From Gordonia malaquae NBRC 108250 (GTDB lineage: Bacteria > Actinomycetota > Actinomycetes > Mycobacteriales > Mycobacteriaceae), in contig NZ_BAOP01000005.1 in NCBI RefSeq assembly GCF_000344135.1, positions 1 to 64,000 of the forward strand: a DNA stretch of 64,000 nt, in the 5' to 3' direction. Under the pieces are notes generated by a model. It made no database searches, was not told the DNA's origin, and was given only the letters and a program-made list of their open reading frames with translations. The stretch's first letter is position 1, and the number at the start of each line of letters is the position of its first letter. Both the position numbers and the translations under genes were made by a program. This document shows positions 42,676 to 51,077 of this stretch, piece by piece.

Positions 42676-44063
42676 TTCAGACGGCTCCTTCGATCACGTT
42701 CGGCTTCCTTCATGATCCCGGCCATGTAGCCGTAGATCTCTCGGTCGCTGATCGCCTTCCATCGAGGCGCAAGCAGCTTCATGTACTTCTCAACGTAGAG
42801 CAGTTGCTTCCCGACGAGCACGAGCTCGCGTGGCAACCGCGCGTCGTGCGCCTTCGCCACGGCCGCGAGCTGCCTGCCGAGGTCGGTGTAGCTCATCGAT
42901 CCGAGTTCGGTCGTCGACAACGGCGAGGTGACCTTGCGCAGGTCGTCGCCGCCCTTGGACGTCGAACCCGGATTGTGGACCGCGCCGAGCAGGAAGATCG
43001 CGCGGCCCGCGGAGTCGTAGTCCTGTTTCACGATCAGGTCGACGACGAGTTGTCGGAGGATGCGGCGAGTGCGGGCGTCGAAGCGTCCGACGATGCCGAA
43101 GTCGAGGAGGACCAGCTTGCCGTCGTCGTCGACGAGGACGTTGCCCGCGTGCAGATCGCCGTGGAAGAGACCGCCGTGGAACGCCGAGTCGAGAAGCGAC
43201 AGCAGCAGATTGCGGACGAGCGCCTCCCCGTCGTGACCCGCCGCGCGGACGGCGGCTGCGTCGTCGATGCGGGTGGCGTAGATGCGTTCCATCGTCATGA
43301 CACGCCGGGTCGTCAGTTCGGGGTGGACGCGAGGGACGCGAACGCGGTCCCCGAAGGGACCGGGCTGCAGACACTCGAACCACTCGGCCATCGTCGCGGC
43401 CTCATTGCGGAAGTCGAGTTCGGCGCCCAGGCCTTCTGCGAAGTCCTCGACGACGTGGCGGGCCGACAGCATGCGGCCGTACTCGGAGATCTCGACTAGA
43501 CCCGCGAGTCGCTCGAGGATCGCGACGTCGGGTGCGAGGCGCCCGGCGATGCCGGGCCGCTGGATCTTGACGACCACCTCGTCGCCGTTGTGCAGCGTGG
43601 CGGTGTGGACCTGGGCGATGGACGCCGACGCGATCGGCGTCTCGTCGAACGTCGCGAACACCTCGTCGGGTGCCGCCCCGAGGTCTTCGACGAAGAGGGC
43701 CTTGACCTGGGCGAAGTCGAGGGGTCGAACCTGATCGAGGAGAGTCTCGAACTCATTGGAAAGCGTTGGACCGAACACGCCGGGACTGGACGCGATGAGC
43801 TGTCCGAGCTTCACGTACGTGGGGCCGAGGTGCTCGAAGGTGCGTCGGACCTCGCGGGCCACATCCGCCGCGCCGGGCGTCTGACCACGGAACAGGCCGC
43901 CGATGGCGCCGACGGCGAGCCGCCCCACTCCGGCCGCCGCGTGTACGGAGGTCGACGTGAAGCGGCCGACTTCGCTGATCGGCGACACGGCGGGCAGGGC
44001 GCCTCGGCCGGAGTCCGGATCGGGTTCGACGGTCGTCACGCCTGAGGAGTCTAGTTGCTTCAT
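42672..44063 (-). CDS. ABC1/AarF/UbiB family kinase-like protein
   Basis: 463 residues. It has the family's Ala-rich nucleotide loop (IASASIAQVHTATL), VVVKIQRPGI with the invariant Lys, LFHGDLHAGNVLVDDDGKLVLLDFGIVGRF with catalytic HxDxxxxN and DFG. UbiB-type proteins are atypical kinases/ATPases linked to isoprenoid-quinone or lipid metabolism. Translationally coupled to the DUF3068 gene and near a mycolyltransferase, it may serve envelope lipid handling. It is divergent from nadB. Confidence 0.85.
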   Translation of the reverse strand: MKQLDSSGVTTVEPDPDSGRGALPAVSPISEVGRFTSTSVHAAAGVGRLAVGAIGGLFRGQTPGAADVAREVRRTFEHLGPTYVKLGQLIASSPGVFGPTLSNEFETLLDQVRPLDFAQVKALFVEDLGAAPDEVFATFDETPIASASIAQVHTATLHNGDEVVVKIQRPGIAGRLAPDVAILERLAGLVEISEYGRMLSARHVVEDFAEGLGAELDFRNEAATMAEWFECLQPGPFGDRVRVPRVHPELTTRRVMTMERIYATRIDDAAAVRAAGHDGEALVRNLLLSLLDSAFHGGLFHGDLHAGNVLVDDDGKLVLLDFGIVGRFDARTRRILRQLVVDLIVKQDYDSAGRAIFLLGAVHNPGSTSKGGDDLRKVTSPLSTTELGSMSYTDLGRQLAAVAKAHDARLPRELVLVGKQLLYVEKYMKLLAPRWKAISDREIYGYMAGIMKEAERDRRSRLK

Positions 44064-44177
44064 GGCCCCGCGTCCGATTCGTCATTGCCTCACGCCGCGC
44101 GCAGGACTACCGTCGAGCTGAGTTTTCGATTCTGAGTCGATAACTGGTTCGTGGTTGGAATCGGGCAGGAGCATGTC

Positions 44178-45767
44178 ATGGGTGCACGCACGGAACGTCG
44201 TGCCGACCTCGTTGTGATCGGTGCGGGAATCGCCGGACTCACGGCCGCATTGTCGGCGGTCGACGCAGGGCTGGACGTCGTCGTCCTCAACAAGGGCCAG
44301 CGGTGGAACCCCGGCGACGCTGAGCACCCGACCTCGACCTTCTACGCGCAGGGCGGGATCGCCGTCGTCGATCCCGCCATCGGCGACGACTCGATCGACC
44401 TGCACGTCACCGACACGCTGAACGCCGGCGCGGGTCTCACCGATCCGACGTCCACCAGGCCGATTCTGACGGACGGCTGGCCTGCGGTGAGCCAGCTCGT
44501 CGACCGGGGCGCGCACTTCGACACCGACGCTCAAGGGCGATTCCTGCGCACCCGCGAGGGTGGCCACAGCGTCCGCCGCATCATCCATGCGGGCGGTGAC
44601 GCGACCGGCGCGCGCGTGCAGCAGGCCCTCGGGGAGGCCGCCGGGCACGCTGGGCTCACCGTGCTGGACGACACGTGGGCGTCGGACGTCCTCGTGCACG
44701 ACGGCGAAGTGGTCGGTGCGGCGTACGTGACGGCGGGTGTGCCGGGTGTCGCCTGGGCGCCGACGGTCCTGCTCGCGACCGGAGGGGTGGGCCACGTGTA
44801 TGCCGCCACCACAAATCCGGCGGGTGCCACCGGAGACGGCATTGCGCTCGCGCTCCGAGCCGGTGCGGCCGTCGCCGACCTCGAGTTCGTGCAGTTCCAC
44901 CCGACCATGCTGTTCGTCCCGGGAGCTCGTGGACGCCGGACGCTCGTCAGCGAGGCGGTTCGCGGTGAAGGGGGCAGGCTCGTCGACGTGAACGGCCAGT
45001 CGGTCACCGCCGGGGTGCACCCGCTCGGTGATCTCGCCCCGCGTGACGTGGTCGCTCGCGCCGTCGCCGCGGCGATGGAGCGGACGGGCGCGGACTGCGT
45101 CCACCTGGACATCACCGGTGTCGCCGACTTCGCCGACCGCTTCCCGACGGTCACCGCGGGCGTCCGTGCGTCGGGTCTCGACGTGACCGGCGGTTATCTT
45201 CCGGTGGTTCCCGGTGCGCATTACCTGTGCGGCGGTGTCGCCACCGACGGCGACGGCCGGACCGATGTGCCGGGACTCCTCGCCGCGGGTGAGACCGCCC
45301 GCACCGGACTGCACGGTGCGAACCGGCTCGCGTCCAACAGCCTTCTCGAAGGTCTTGTGATGGGTCGACGCAGCGCGGTCGAGGCGGCCGCCAGGGTCGG
45401 CAGGCGTGTGGTCGAGGTCGACGTGCCCGAGTCGGGTGCGGCCAGAGTCTGCGACCGGACGGCCCTCCAGGACGCGATGTCGCACGACGTCGCCCTCGAC
45501 CGTGACGCTGGTGGGCTTGAATCGGTCGCCGCGCTGCTCGACGGTTCGCCGTTGCGTCCGAGGACCGATCTGCGGTCCGCGGAAGACGCCGCGCTCACGC
45601 TCACCGCCCGTGCGATCGTCGCCGCGGCGCTGCATCGTGAGGAATCGCGTGGTTGCCACCAACGTGCTGATCACCCGGCGACGTCGGCGGATCCGGTGTC
45701 GCGGCAGTTCGTGCTGGACGGCGATCGGCTGGTCGCGGCGCGCGAACGCGCCGTGCCAACCTCCTAG
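44178..45767 (+). CDS. nadB: L-aspartate oxidase
   Basis: 529 residues from ATG at 44178 with CAGGAG upstream; an upstream in-frame GTG is less likely. FAD-binding VVIGAGIAGLTAAL, the substrate-loop STFYAQGGIAVV, EFVQFHPTMLF, ERSEAVRGEGG-like SEAVRGEGGRLVD and HYLCGGVATDGDGRTDVPGLLAAGE-TARTGLHGANRLASNSLLEGLV are those of NadB, which makes iminoaspartate for NAD synthesis. The usual nadA and nadC partners are not in the window next to it. Confidence 0.88.
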   Translation: MGARTERRADLVVIGAGIAGLTAALSAVDAGLDVVVLNKGQRWNPGDAEHPTSTFYAQGGIAVVDPAIGDDSIDLHVTDTLNAGAGLTDPTSTRPILTDGWPAVSQLVDRGAHFDTDAQGRFLRTREGGHSVRRIIHAGGDATGARVQQALGEAAGHAGLTVLDDTWASDVLVHDGEVVGAAYVTAGVPGVAWAPTVLLATGGVGHVYAATTNPAGATGDGIALALRAGAAVADLEFVQFHPTMLFVPGARGRRTLVSEAVRGEGGRLVDVNGQSVTAGVHPLGDLAPRDVVARAVAAAMERTGADCVHLDITGVADFADRFPTVTAGVRASGLDVTGGYLPVVPGAHYLCGGVATDGDGRTDVPGLLAAGETARTGLHGANRLASNSLLEGLVMGRRSAVEAAARVGRRVVEVDVPESGAARVCDRTALQDAMSHDVALDRDAGGLESVAALLDGSPLRPRTDLRSAEDAALTLTARAIVAAALHREESRGCHQRADHPATSADPVSRQFVLDGDRLVAARERAVPTS

Positions 45768-45825
45768 ATACCGCCCGGCAACCTCCGTACACTGCACACA
45801 GCAGCAGCCGGGAAGGGGTGTGTCC

Positions 45826-47115
45826 ATGAGTGGTGGACGATGCTGGTCGTCGATCGTCGCCACGTCGGACGAACGCGCCGCCCTCAGTCTCGGACCCGAC
45901 GCCGAGTGGCTCATCGGATGTGTCCTCTACGAAGGCCATCCCGGCGCCCACGCATCGGACGGTGACCAGCCGCATCACGGTCGTCGCCGATGGCTGGTCT
46001 GGGGCGACTTCGCGCGCGGCGCGCAGATGCTCCGCGATGAGGATCCCTGCCCGATGGCGGGCGTCGACGGTTCGCCGTGTCGCTTCTACCGGGGCCACAG
46101 CGGACCGCACAGTGTGGCCGCTCCCGCCGCACCGCCGGTCATGGAGGCTCCGCGGGTCGATCCGGCGTCGCCGATGGACCGCAGGCCCGCCGCAGCTGCG
46201 GCGTATGTGCCGCCGAGCCGCCCTTCGTTCCCGCCGACTGCGCCCTGGCCTGCGCCGTCCGCATTCGACATGGATCCCGACCCGCCGACCGAGACGTTCG
46301 CGCCGCTGCCCACCCCTCCCGGGTGGCCGCACGTCGTCGACTCCAGGACGGCGATGGACCGTCTCTTCGCCGACCTCCCGTCGCTCCGCCCCGAAGATGC
46401 GCCGTTCGTTCCTCCGTCGCCGGACGGCACCTGGCGCACCTTCGGGGACGCGCCGCCCACCCCGGTCGCCGCGATTCCGACCGATCCGGTCCCGGCTGAG
46501 CCCGCGGAGGTCGACGTCGTCGATGTTGAGGTCGTGGACGTCGACGAGGTGGACGTCGTGGACCCGCCGTCGGGCCCGGTCGACGACGTCCCGCCGATCG
46601 AGGTTCCCGACGGCGCAGTCGCCGTTCATCCGGAGCCGGTGATCATCACCTCCGAGGAGTCGGTCACCTCCGGTCCAGCGAAGTTCGTGCCCGCGGACGA
46701 CCGGTCGGGCAAGCGGCAGAAGCACAAGCGCAAGAAGGTCGACAACACCTACGAGCCGTCGCTCGGCGACGACGCGCCGGGCGGCGCGACGACAGTCGTC
46801 TTCCGGGACGACCCCGACGCCACGCTGATGGAAGTCCGACCGACGTCCGACGCGGTCCTCACCACGTCGATCCTGCAGGTTATCGCCTCGAACGATGATC
46901 CTCTGCGGATGGGGGTGCCGACGACGCTGCGGCGTGCCGCCACTGCGACGCCCGAACTCACCGGCGCCGATCTCAAGGCGATGACCGCAGCTGTTCGCGG
47001 CGCCGCCGACCGCCTGCGCGACGAGGCGGCCGCCGACGATGCCAGGGAACTCCGCGAGGCGCTCAGGGATGTCGCCGGCACCATCGCCGAGATCGCGTCT
47101 CGACTCCCGGAGTGA
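45826..47115 (+). CDS. Protein of unknown function with tandem C-x5-H-x3-H motifs
   Basis: 429 residues, ATG at 45826 with GGAAGGGG upstream. The first 100 residues hold two copies of the same spacing, C32-x5-H38-x3-H42 (CVLYEGHPGAH) and C85-x5-H91-x3-H95 (CRFYRGHSGPH), which look like small metal-binding knuckles. A Pro-rich part follows, then an acidic V-D-V repeat around residues 225-245 (VDVVDVEVVDVDEVDVVD), a Lys-rich patch (KRQKHKRKK) and a helical C-terminal 130 residues. I recognise no full-length family. It is a single gene between nadB and csoR. Confidence 0.7.
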   Translation: MSGGRCWSSIVATSDERAALSLGPDAEWLIGCVLYEGHPGAHASDGDQPHHGRRRWLVWGDFARGAQMLRDEDPCPMAGVDGSPCRFYRGHSGPHSVAAPAAPPVMEAPRVDPASPMDRRPAAAAAYVPPSRPSFPPTAPWPAPSAFDMDPDPPTETFAPLPTPPGWPHVVDSRTAMDRLFADLPSLRPEDAPFVPPSPDGTWRTFGDAPPTPVAAIPTDPVPAEPAEVDVVDVEVVDVDEVDVVDPPSGPVDDVPPIEVPDGAVAVHPEPVIITSEESVTSGPAKFVPADDRSGKRQKHKRKKVDNTYEPSLGDDAPGGATTVVFRDDPDATLMEVRPTSDAVLTTSILQVIASNDDPLRMGVPTTLRRAATATPELTGADLKAMTAAVRGAADRLRDEAAADDARELREALRDVAGTIAEIASRLPE

Positions 47116-47125
47116 CGTCGTCCGA

Positions 47126-47140
47126 TACCCCGCAGGGGTA
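47126..47140. promoter_or_regulatory. CsoR-type operator, distal
   Basis: TACCCC-GCA-GGGGTA, a perfect 6-base palindrome with 3-base spacer, just downstream of the preceding stop and 65-79 bases before the CsoR start. G-rich/C-rich arms with TA ends are typical of CsoR boxes. Confidence 0.65.
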
Positions 47141-47169
47141 GACGAAATCATCCCGAGCGGGTACAACTG

Positions 47170-47187
47170 ATACCAGCGGGGGGGTAT
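47170..47187. promoter_or_regulatory. CsoR-type operator, proximal
   Basis: ATACC-AGCGGGGG-GGTAT, imperfect copy of the CsoR box with a G run in its middle, 18 bases before the CsoR start. Together with the distal site it suggests copper-controlled autoregulation. Confidence 0.6.
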
Positions 47188-47204
47188 AGGCGAAAGGGTG
47201 GGCC

Positions 47205-47525
47205 ATGTGCGCACACGACAACACTGACGAAGCCGACCACGGGCACCACGGCTACATCGGCAATCAGGCCGGATACGTCCGTCGTCTGAAGCTGATCGAG
47301 GGACAGGCGCGCGGCCTCCAGCGGATGGTTGAAGAAGAGGCGTACTGCATCGACATCCTCACGCAGGTGTCGGCGATGACGAAGGCGCTCGAGGCAGTGA
47401 GTCTCGGACTGCTGTCGGACCACATGAATCACTGTGTGGTGTCCGCCGCCCGCGAGAGCGACGAGGCGGCCGACGAGAAGATCGCCGAGGCGATGAAGGC
47501 GATCACGCGCCTGGTCAAGTCCTGA
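47205..47525 (+). CDS. csoR: CsoR-family copper-sensing repressor
   Basis: 106 residues. The Cu(I) ligands are C48, H73 and C77 (AYCIDILTQVSA and SDHMNHCV), with the same 25- and 4-residue spacing as mycobacterial CsoR. The N-terminal HDNTDEADHGHHGY stretch adds further His. VRRLKLIEGQARGLQRMVEE is the conserved first helix. Copper binding releases DNA. Two palindromes upstream fit autoregulation, but no copZ or copper ATPase gene lies next to it, so targets are elsewhere or missing. Confidence 0.88.
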   Translation: MCAHDNTDEADHGHHGYIGNQAGYVRRLKLIEGQARGLQRMVEEEAYCIDILTQVSAMTKALEAVSLGLLSDHMNHCVVSAARESDEAADEKIAEAMKAITRLVKS

Positions 47526-47587
47526 CCCTCGTCAAATGTGCACGTGAGCGGTGTGACGGGTGACCCCATCCGCTCCTTTCCGCTCCA

Positions 47588-47692
47588 TCCGCTCCCTTCA
47601 ACGACATCCGCTCCCTCCGCGAAGGGAGCGGATGTCGCTGGAGGGAGCGGATTGCGTTTGTGGGGAGCGGATGTCGTTGAAGGGAGCGGATT
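47588..47692. repeat. Perfect 29-bp inverted repeat within a GGGAGCGGAT repeat cluster
   Basis: The 29 bases at 47588-47616 (ATCCGCTCCCTTCAACGACA...) are the exact reverse complement of 47664-47692. The 47-base centre holds two more GGGAGCGGAT copies (near 47624 and 47644) and further related CCGCTCC units lie just upstream (47569-47587). In all, the 8-base unit GGAGCGGA or its complement occurs about seven times in 125 bases after csoR. RNA from either strand would form a long stem. No coding frame fits. Confidence 0.85.
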
Positions 47693-47795
47693 CGGGGGCC
47701 ATTGTCGGTCGCCGACTGATCGGGGTCTACCGATCGGGGCCGCGGGCGCGCAGACTTGAACGAGGCCGGGAACCCGAAGTCACGAGAGGTCCGTC

Positions 47796-48329
47796 ATGAA
47801 CGTTCGGAAGTCTTTGTCGATGGTCGCGGCCGGATGTGCGGCGACCATCGCGCTGGTCGCAGCCCCCGCGCCGGCGGATGCCGCTCCGAGGTGCCCGTCG
47901 ACGGTCACCGCGGCGACGTCGAAGGCCGCGACGGTCTCGGCGCTGCGGAACACGTGCAGTCAGGCGGGTGTCGACCGACTGTTCCGCGCGGCGCAGGCGG
48001 GTGCTCTGCCGGTCGGCGTCTACAACGGACAGGCACGGCCGATCGGAGGCCCGAACAGCGGGGCGTCGTCGGCGATCGGCGGTGTGTGGGCGGGCAAGCG
48101 CTTCTACCGCGGATGGCTCACCAACCGGGTGCTCGGCGGAGAGGCGTTGCCGGCGAACGTCTATTACGGGCGTTCGGCGCTCGACGGGAAGCGCGTGATC
48201 CGCATCGACTACGCGCGCAGTGGCCTCGGAGGCCTGCACGACGAGATCCGCAGGCTCGGCAACGGTGTGTATCTCGGATACGGGTTCGACGGTCCGCGCC
48301 GCATCGTCACGTTCTGGGTCTGGCGGTAG
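47796..48329 (+). CDS. Small secreted protein of unknown function
   Basis: 177 residues with a signal peptide (KSLSMVAAGCAATIALVAAPAPADA-A, cleavage near residue 29; shown in part). The mature part has two cysteines near its start (RCPST, NTCSQ) that may pair, and a Gly/Arg-rich body (GVWAGKRFYRGWLTNRVLGGEALPANVYYGRSALDGKRVIRIDYA) ending VTFWVWR. No family recognised with confidence. It is convergent with, and directly abuts, the hydrolase gene. Confidence 0.7.
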   Translation: MNVRKSLSMVAAGCAATIALVAAPAPADAAPRCPSTVTAATSKAATVSALRNTCSQAGVDRLFRAAQAGALPVGVYNGQARPIGGPNSGASSAIGGVWAGKRFYRGWLTNRVLGGEALPANVYYGRSALDGKRVIRIDYARSGLGGLHDEIRRLGNGVYLGYGFDGPRRIVTFWVWR

Positions 48330-49286
48330 TCAGAGCCCGTCGAGGAAGTCGACGAGGATCCGATTGACCTCGCCTGCGGCCTCCATCTGCACGAAGTGGC
48401 CGGCGCCGGGGATCACGTGCGTCGACTGCAATCCGGGCACACGGTCGGCGGTCTGGGCGAGGGGATCGGCGCCCATCATCTGCAGGACGGGATCCTGCGC
48501 GCCGACGATGAACGTTGTCGGCACGGCTACGGGGGTGTCGTGGAGGCCCGCGTTCTGCTCCCACACCAGATCTTCCGCGCGGTACCAATTGAGGCCGCCG
48601 GTGAAACCGGTGCGCGCGAACTCGTCGACGTACACGTCGAACTCCGCCTCCGACAGCCACGACCACGGGAGGGCGGGCGGCTCCGGCAGCACGTCGAGAT
48701 ACCCGTTGCCGTCTGACGGGAATCCCCAGCAGTCGAGGTAGCGGCCGTCACCGCTGAGGGCGTGGAACAGCTTCGCCAGGAACTCGCGGGGGCGGGCGTC
48801 GAGTTCGGCCTCGGCGACGCCTGGCCGCTGGAAGTAGTGCAGATGCAGAAAGTGCTGCTTGGCCATGTACTCGAACGCGACGCTGGGCCGCACCGGCATC
48901 CGTGCGACGCGCGGAACACTGAACTGCGCCAGTGCGACGACGCGGTCGGGTGCCCGCGCGGGCAGGTCCCACACCAGGTGAGCGCCGAAGTCGTGGCCGC
49001 CGAACACCGCTCGGTCGATGTCGAGGGCGTCGAGCAGGCCCACCATGTCGGCGACAGTGTGCGTGCGGTCGTAGACGCGGACGTCGGTCGGGGCCGAGCT
49101 CGCGCCGTAGCCGCGCATATCGGGTGCGATCGCGCGGTAGCCGGCGTCGGCGAGTGCCTGCATCTGGTGTCTCCAGCTGTAGCCGAGGCCGGGGAAGCCG
49201 TGGCACAGCACGATCGGATCGCCTTCGCCCTGTTCGGCGACGTGCATCGTGATGTCGCCGACGTCCACCGTGTGGTGTCTGATCAT
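48330..49286 (-). CDS. Epoxide-hydrolase-like alpha/beta hydrolase
   Basis: 318 residues from ATG at 49286 with GAGAGGAG upstream. Oxyanion loop HGFPG at 29-33, nucleophile Asp99 in GGHDFGAHL (GGHDWG is usual), lid domain, acid VGAQDPV and His in GAGHFVQ. An Asp nucleophile in this motif points to an epoxide hydrolase or dehalogenase and not an esterase. It is divergent from the ketosteroid-dehydrogenase-like gene across a KstR box, so it is likely part of steroid or sterol breakdown. Confidence 0.8.
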   Translation of the reverse strand: MIRHHTVDVGDITMHVAEQGEGDPIVLCHGFPGLGYSWRHQMQALADAGYRAIAPDMRGYGASSAPTDVRVYDRTHTVADMVGLLDALDIDRAVFGGHDFGAHLVWDLPARAPDRVVALAQFSVPRVARMPVRPSVAFEYMAKQHFLHLHYFQRPGVAEAELDARPREFLAKLFHALSGDGRYLDCWGFPSDGNGYLDVLPEPPALPWSWLSEAEFDVYVDEFARTGFTGGLNWYRAEDLVWEQNAGLHDTPVAVPTTFIVGAQDPVLQMMGADPLAQTADRVPGLQSTHVIPGAGHFVQMEAAGEVNRILVDFLDGL

Positions 49287-49319
49287 CGCGACTCCTCTCG
49301 GTACGAGTTCCCGTGACAC

Positions 49320-49345
49320 TAGAACATGTTCTAGAACATCGTCTA
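49320..49345. promoter_or_regulatory. KstR-type operator
   Basis: TAGAACATGTTCTA at 49320-49333 is a perfect palindrome and matches the published KstR consensus TnnAACnnGTTnnA at every fixed position. An overlapping degenerate copy (TAGAACATCGTCTA, 49332-49345) follows. It lies between the two divergent starts, 34 and 12-24 bases away. KstR is the TetR repressor of cholesterol catabolism in mycobacteria and rhodococci; no kstR gene is in the window. Confidence 0.8.
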
Positions 49346-49356
49346 GGCTGGCGTCC

Positions 49357-50814
49357 ATGAGTGGCTTGGACATTCCGGAAACAGTCGATGCGAACGATGT
49401 CGCGGAGTACACGGACGACGTGGACGTGCTGGTTCTCGGTGCGGGGATCGGTGGATGCTGCGCGGCGGTCGAAGCGGCAGCGGCGGGCGCGAGTGTCATC
49501 GTGCTCGAACGCTCGGCTGCGGCAGGCGGCACCAGCTGCATGGCGGGCGGACACTTCTATCTCGGCGGCGGAACTGCGGTCCAGCAGGCCACCGGGCACG
49601 AGGACAGCGCCGACGAGATGGTCAAGTACCTGACGGCGGTCTCCCGCGATCCCGAGCCCGACAAGATTCGCGCCTACTGCGACGACAGCGTCGAGCACTT
49701 CGGTTGGCTCGAGAACCTCGGATTCGAGTTCGAGCGCTCGTACTACCCGGAGAAGGCCGTCATCCAGCCGCAGACGCAGGGGCTGATGTTCACCGGCAAC
49801 GAGAAGGTGTGGCCGTACAAGGATCAGGCGATCCCGGCGCCCCGTGGCCACAAGGTTCCGGTCCCCGGCGACACCGGCGGCGCGGGCATGGTGATCGGTC
49901 TGCTCGTCGACCGCCTCGGCGAGCTCGGCGTCCCGATCCGCTACGAAGTGGGCGGCCGCGCGCTCATCGTCGACGACTCCGGCGCGGTGGTCGGCGCCCG
50001 CTTCAAGGACGGCGCGACTGAAGGTTTCATCAAAGCCAAGTCGGTGATCATCGCGGCGGGCGGATTTGTGATGAACCCCGACATGGTCGCCGAATACGTT
50101 CCGCAGCTCGCCGAGAAGCCGTTCACGCTCGGCAGCACCTACGACGACGGTCTCGGCATCCGCATGGGCGTCTCGGTGGGCGCGAAGCTCAAGCACATGG
50201 ACCAGGCGTTCATCACCGCACCCGTGTATCCGCCGTCGATTCTGTTGACCGGTCTGGCTGTCAACAAGGAGGGAAAGCGGTTCGTCGCAGAGGATTCTTA
50301 TCACTCCCGCACATCGGGATTCGTGATGGACCAGACCGATCGATCCGCGTATCTGATCGTGGACGAAGCGCACATGCAGCGGCCGGAGTTCCCGCTGTGC
50401 CCGTTCATCGACGGATGGGAGACGGTGGAGGAGATGGCCGACGGTCTCGGTCTGGATCGGGACACCCTCGTTTCGACTCTGGACCGGTACAACACCTATG
50501 CTGCAAACGGCGAGGATCCCGACTTCCACAAGAGCCCCGAGTTCCTCGCCCCGCAGGATCGCGGGCCCTGGGCGGCCTTCGACATGAGCCTCGGCAAGGC
50601 GCTGTACGCCGGTTTCACCATCGGCGGAATGGCGACCACCGTCGACGGCGCGGTTCTGCACGAGGACGGTTCGGTAATCCCGGGCCTGTACGCCGCCGGA
50701 GCCTGCGCAGCCAATCTTGCGCAGGACGGCAAGGGCTACGCTTCGGGCACTCAGCTCGGAGAAGGCTCCTACTTCGGTCGGCGTGCCGGCGCATCCGCCG
50801 CAGCACACATCTAG
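49357..50814 (+). CDS. 3-ketosteroid dehydrogenase-like flavoprotein, probably the delta4-(5alpha) type
   Basis: 485 residues with the FAD loop GAGIGG at 28-33, AAGGTSCMAGGHFYLGGGTAVQQ near 55-77, and the ending GLYAAGACAANLAQDGKGYASGTQLGEGSYFGRRAG. Tyr315 (AEDSYHSRT), Tyr461 and Ser463 (GYASG) fall, with an offset of 4-5, on the Tyr319, Tyr466 and Ser468 that I recall as catalytic in rhodococcal 3-ketosteroid delta4-(5alpha)-dehydrogenase. That residue match plus the KstR box favours that enzyme over delta1-KstD or a fumarate-reductase relative. Residue numbers are from memory. Confidence 0.7.
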   Translation: MSGLDIPETVDANDVAEYTDDVDVLVLGAGIGGCCAAVEAAAAGASVIVLERSAAAGGTSCMAGGHFYLGGGTAVQQATGHEDSADEMVKYLTAVSRDPEPDKIRAYCDDSVEHFGWLENLGFEFERSYYPEKAVIQPQTQGLMFTGNEKVWPYKDQAIPAPRGHKVPVPGDTGGAGMVIGLLVDRLGELGVPIRYEVGGRALIVDDSGAVVGARFKDGATEGFIKAKSVIIAAGGFVMNPDMVAEYVPQLAEKPFTLGSTYDDGLGIRMGVSVGAKLKHMDQAFITAPVYPPSILLTGLAVNKEGKRFVAEDSYHSRTSGFVMDQTDRSAYLIVDEAHMQRPEFPLCPFIDGWETVEEMADGLGLDRDTLVSTLDRYNTYAANGEDPDFHKSPEFLAPQDRGPWAAFDMSLGKALYAGFTIGGMATTVDGAVLHEDGSVIPGLYAAGACAANLAQDGKGYASGTQLGEGSYFGRRAGASAAAHI

Positions 50815-51077
50815 CAGTGCTGTGATCTGACTTACAGGCACTCTTGGGTGATTCTTACCCCGTGCTAAGTTCGTCCCACGTTTTCCATCATGCGGGTTAC
50901 CCCACGTTTCCTGCAGCATCGCGCGAGTTCGATGAAGCACTTGCCGGTCACTATGGAACCGTTCTCCGGAGCGGGAGCTCCTGGCGTTGACCTGTACCTT
51001 GTGCCCGTCGATCTCGTCTGATGCGGCGATCAGATCAAGGTGAGAACAACAGATATGAATGCAGGAGAGGCATCGAC

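Noticed and set aside
44178-45767. nadB as fumarate reductase or succinate dehydrogenase flavoprotein
   Set aside because: The sequence ends and loops are those of L-aspartate oxidase and there are no iron-sulfur or membrane subunit genes beside it.
45601-47214. A 537-residue frame antisense to nadB and the C-x5-H-x3-H protein gene
   Set aside because: Composition and overlap mark it as a shadow; both plus-strand genes have ribosome sites and domains.
47569-47692. Possible CRISPR-like array
   Set aside because: Units are inverted as well as direct, with no regular spacers and no cas genes nearby.
48803-50940. A long leftward frame running through the hydrolase and flavoprotein genes
   Set aside because: Arg/Gly/His-rich shadow sequence; the coding frames with catalytic motifs run in the opposite or another frame.
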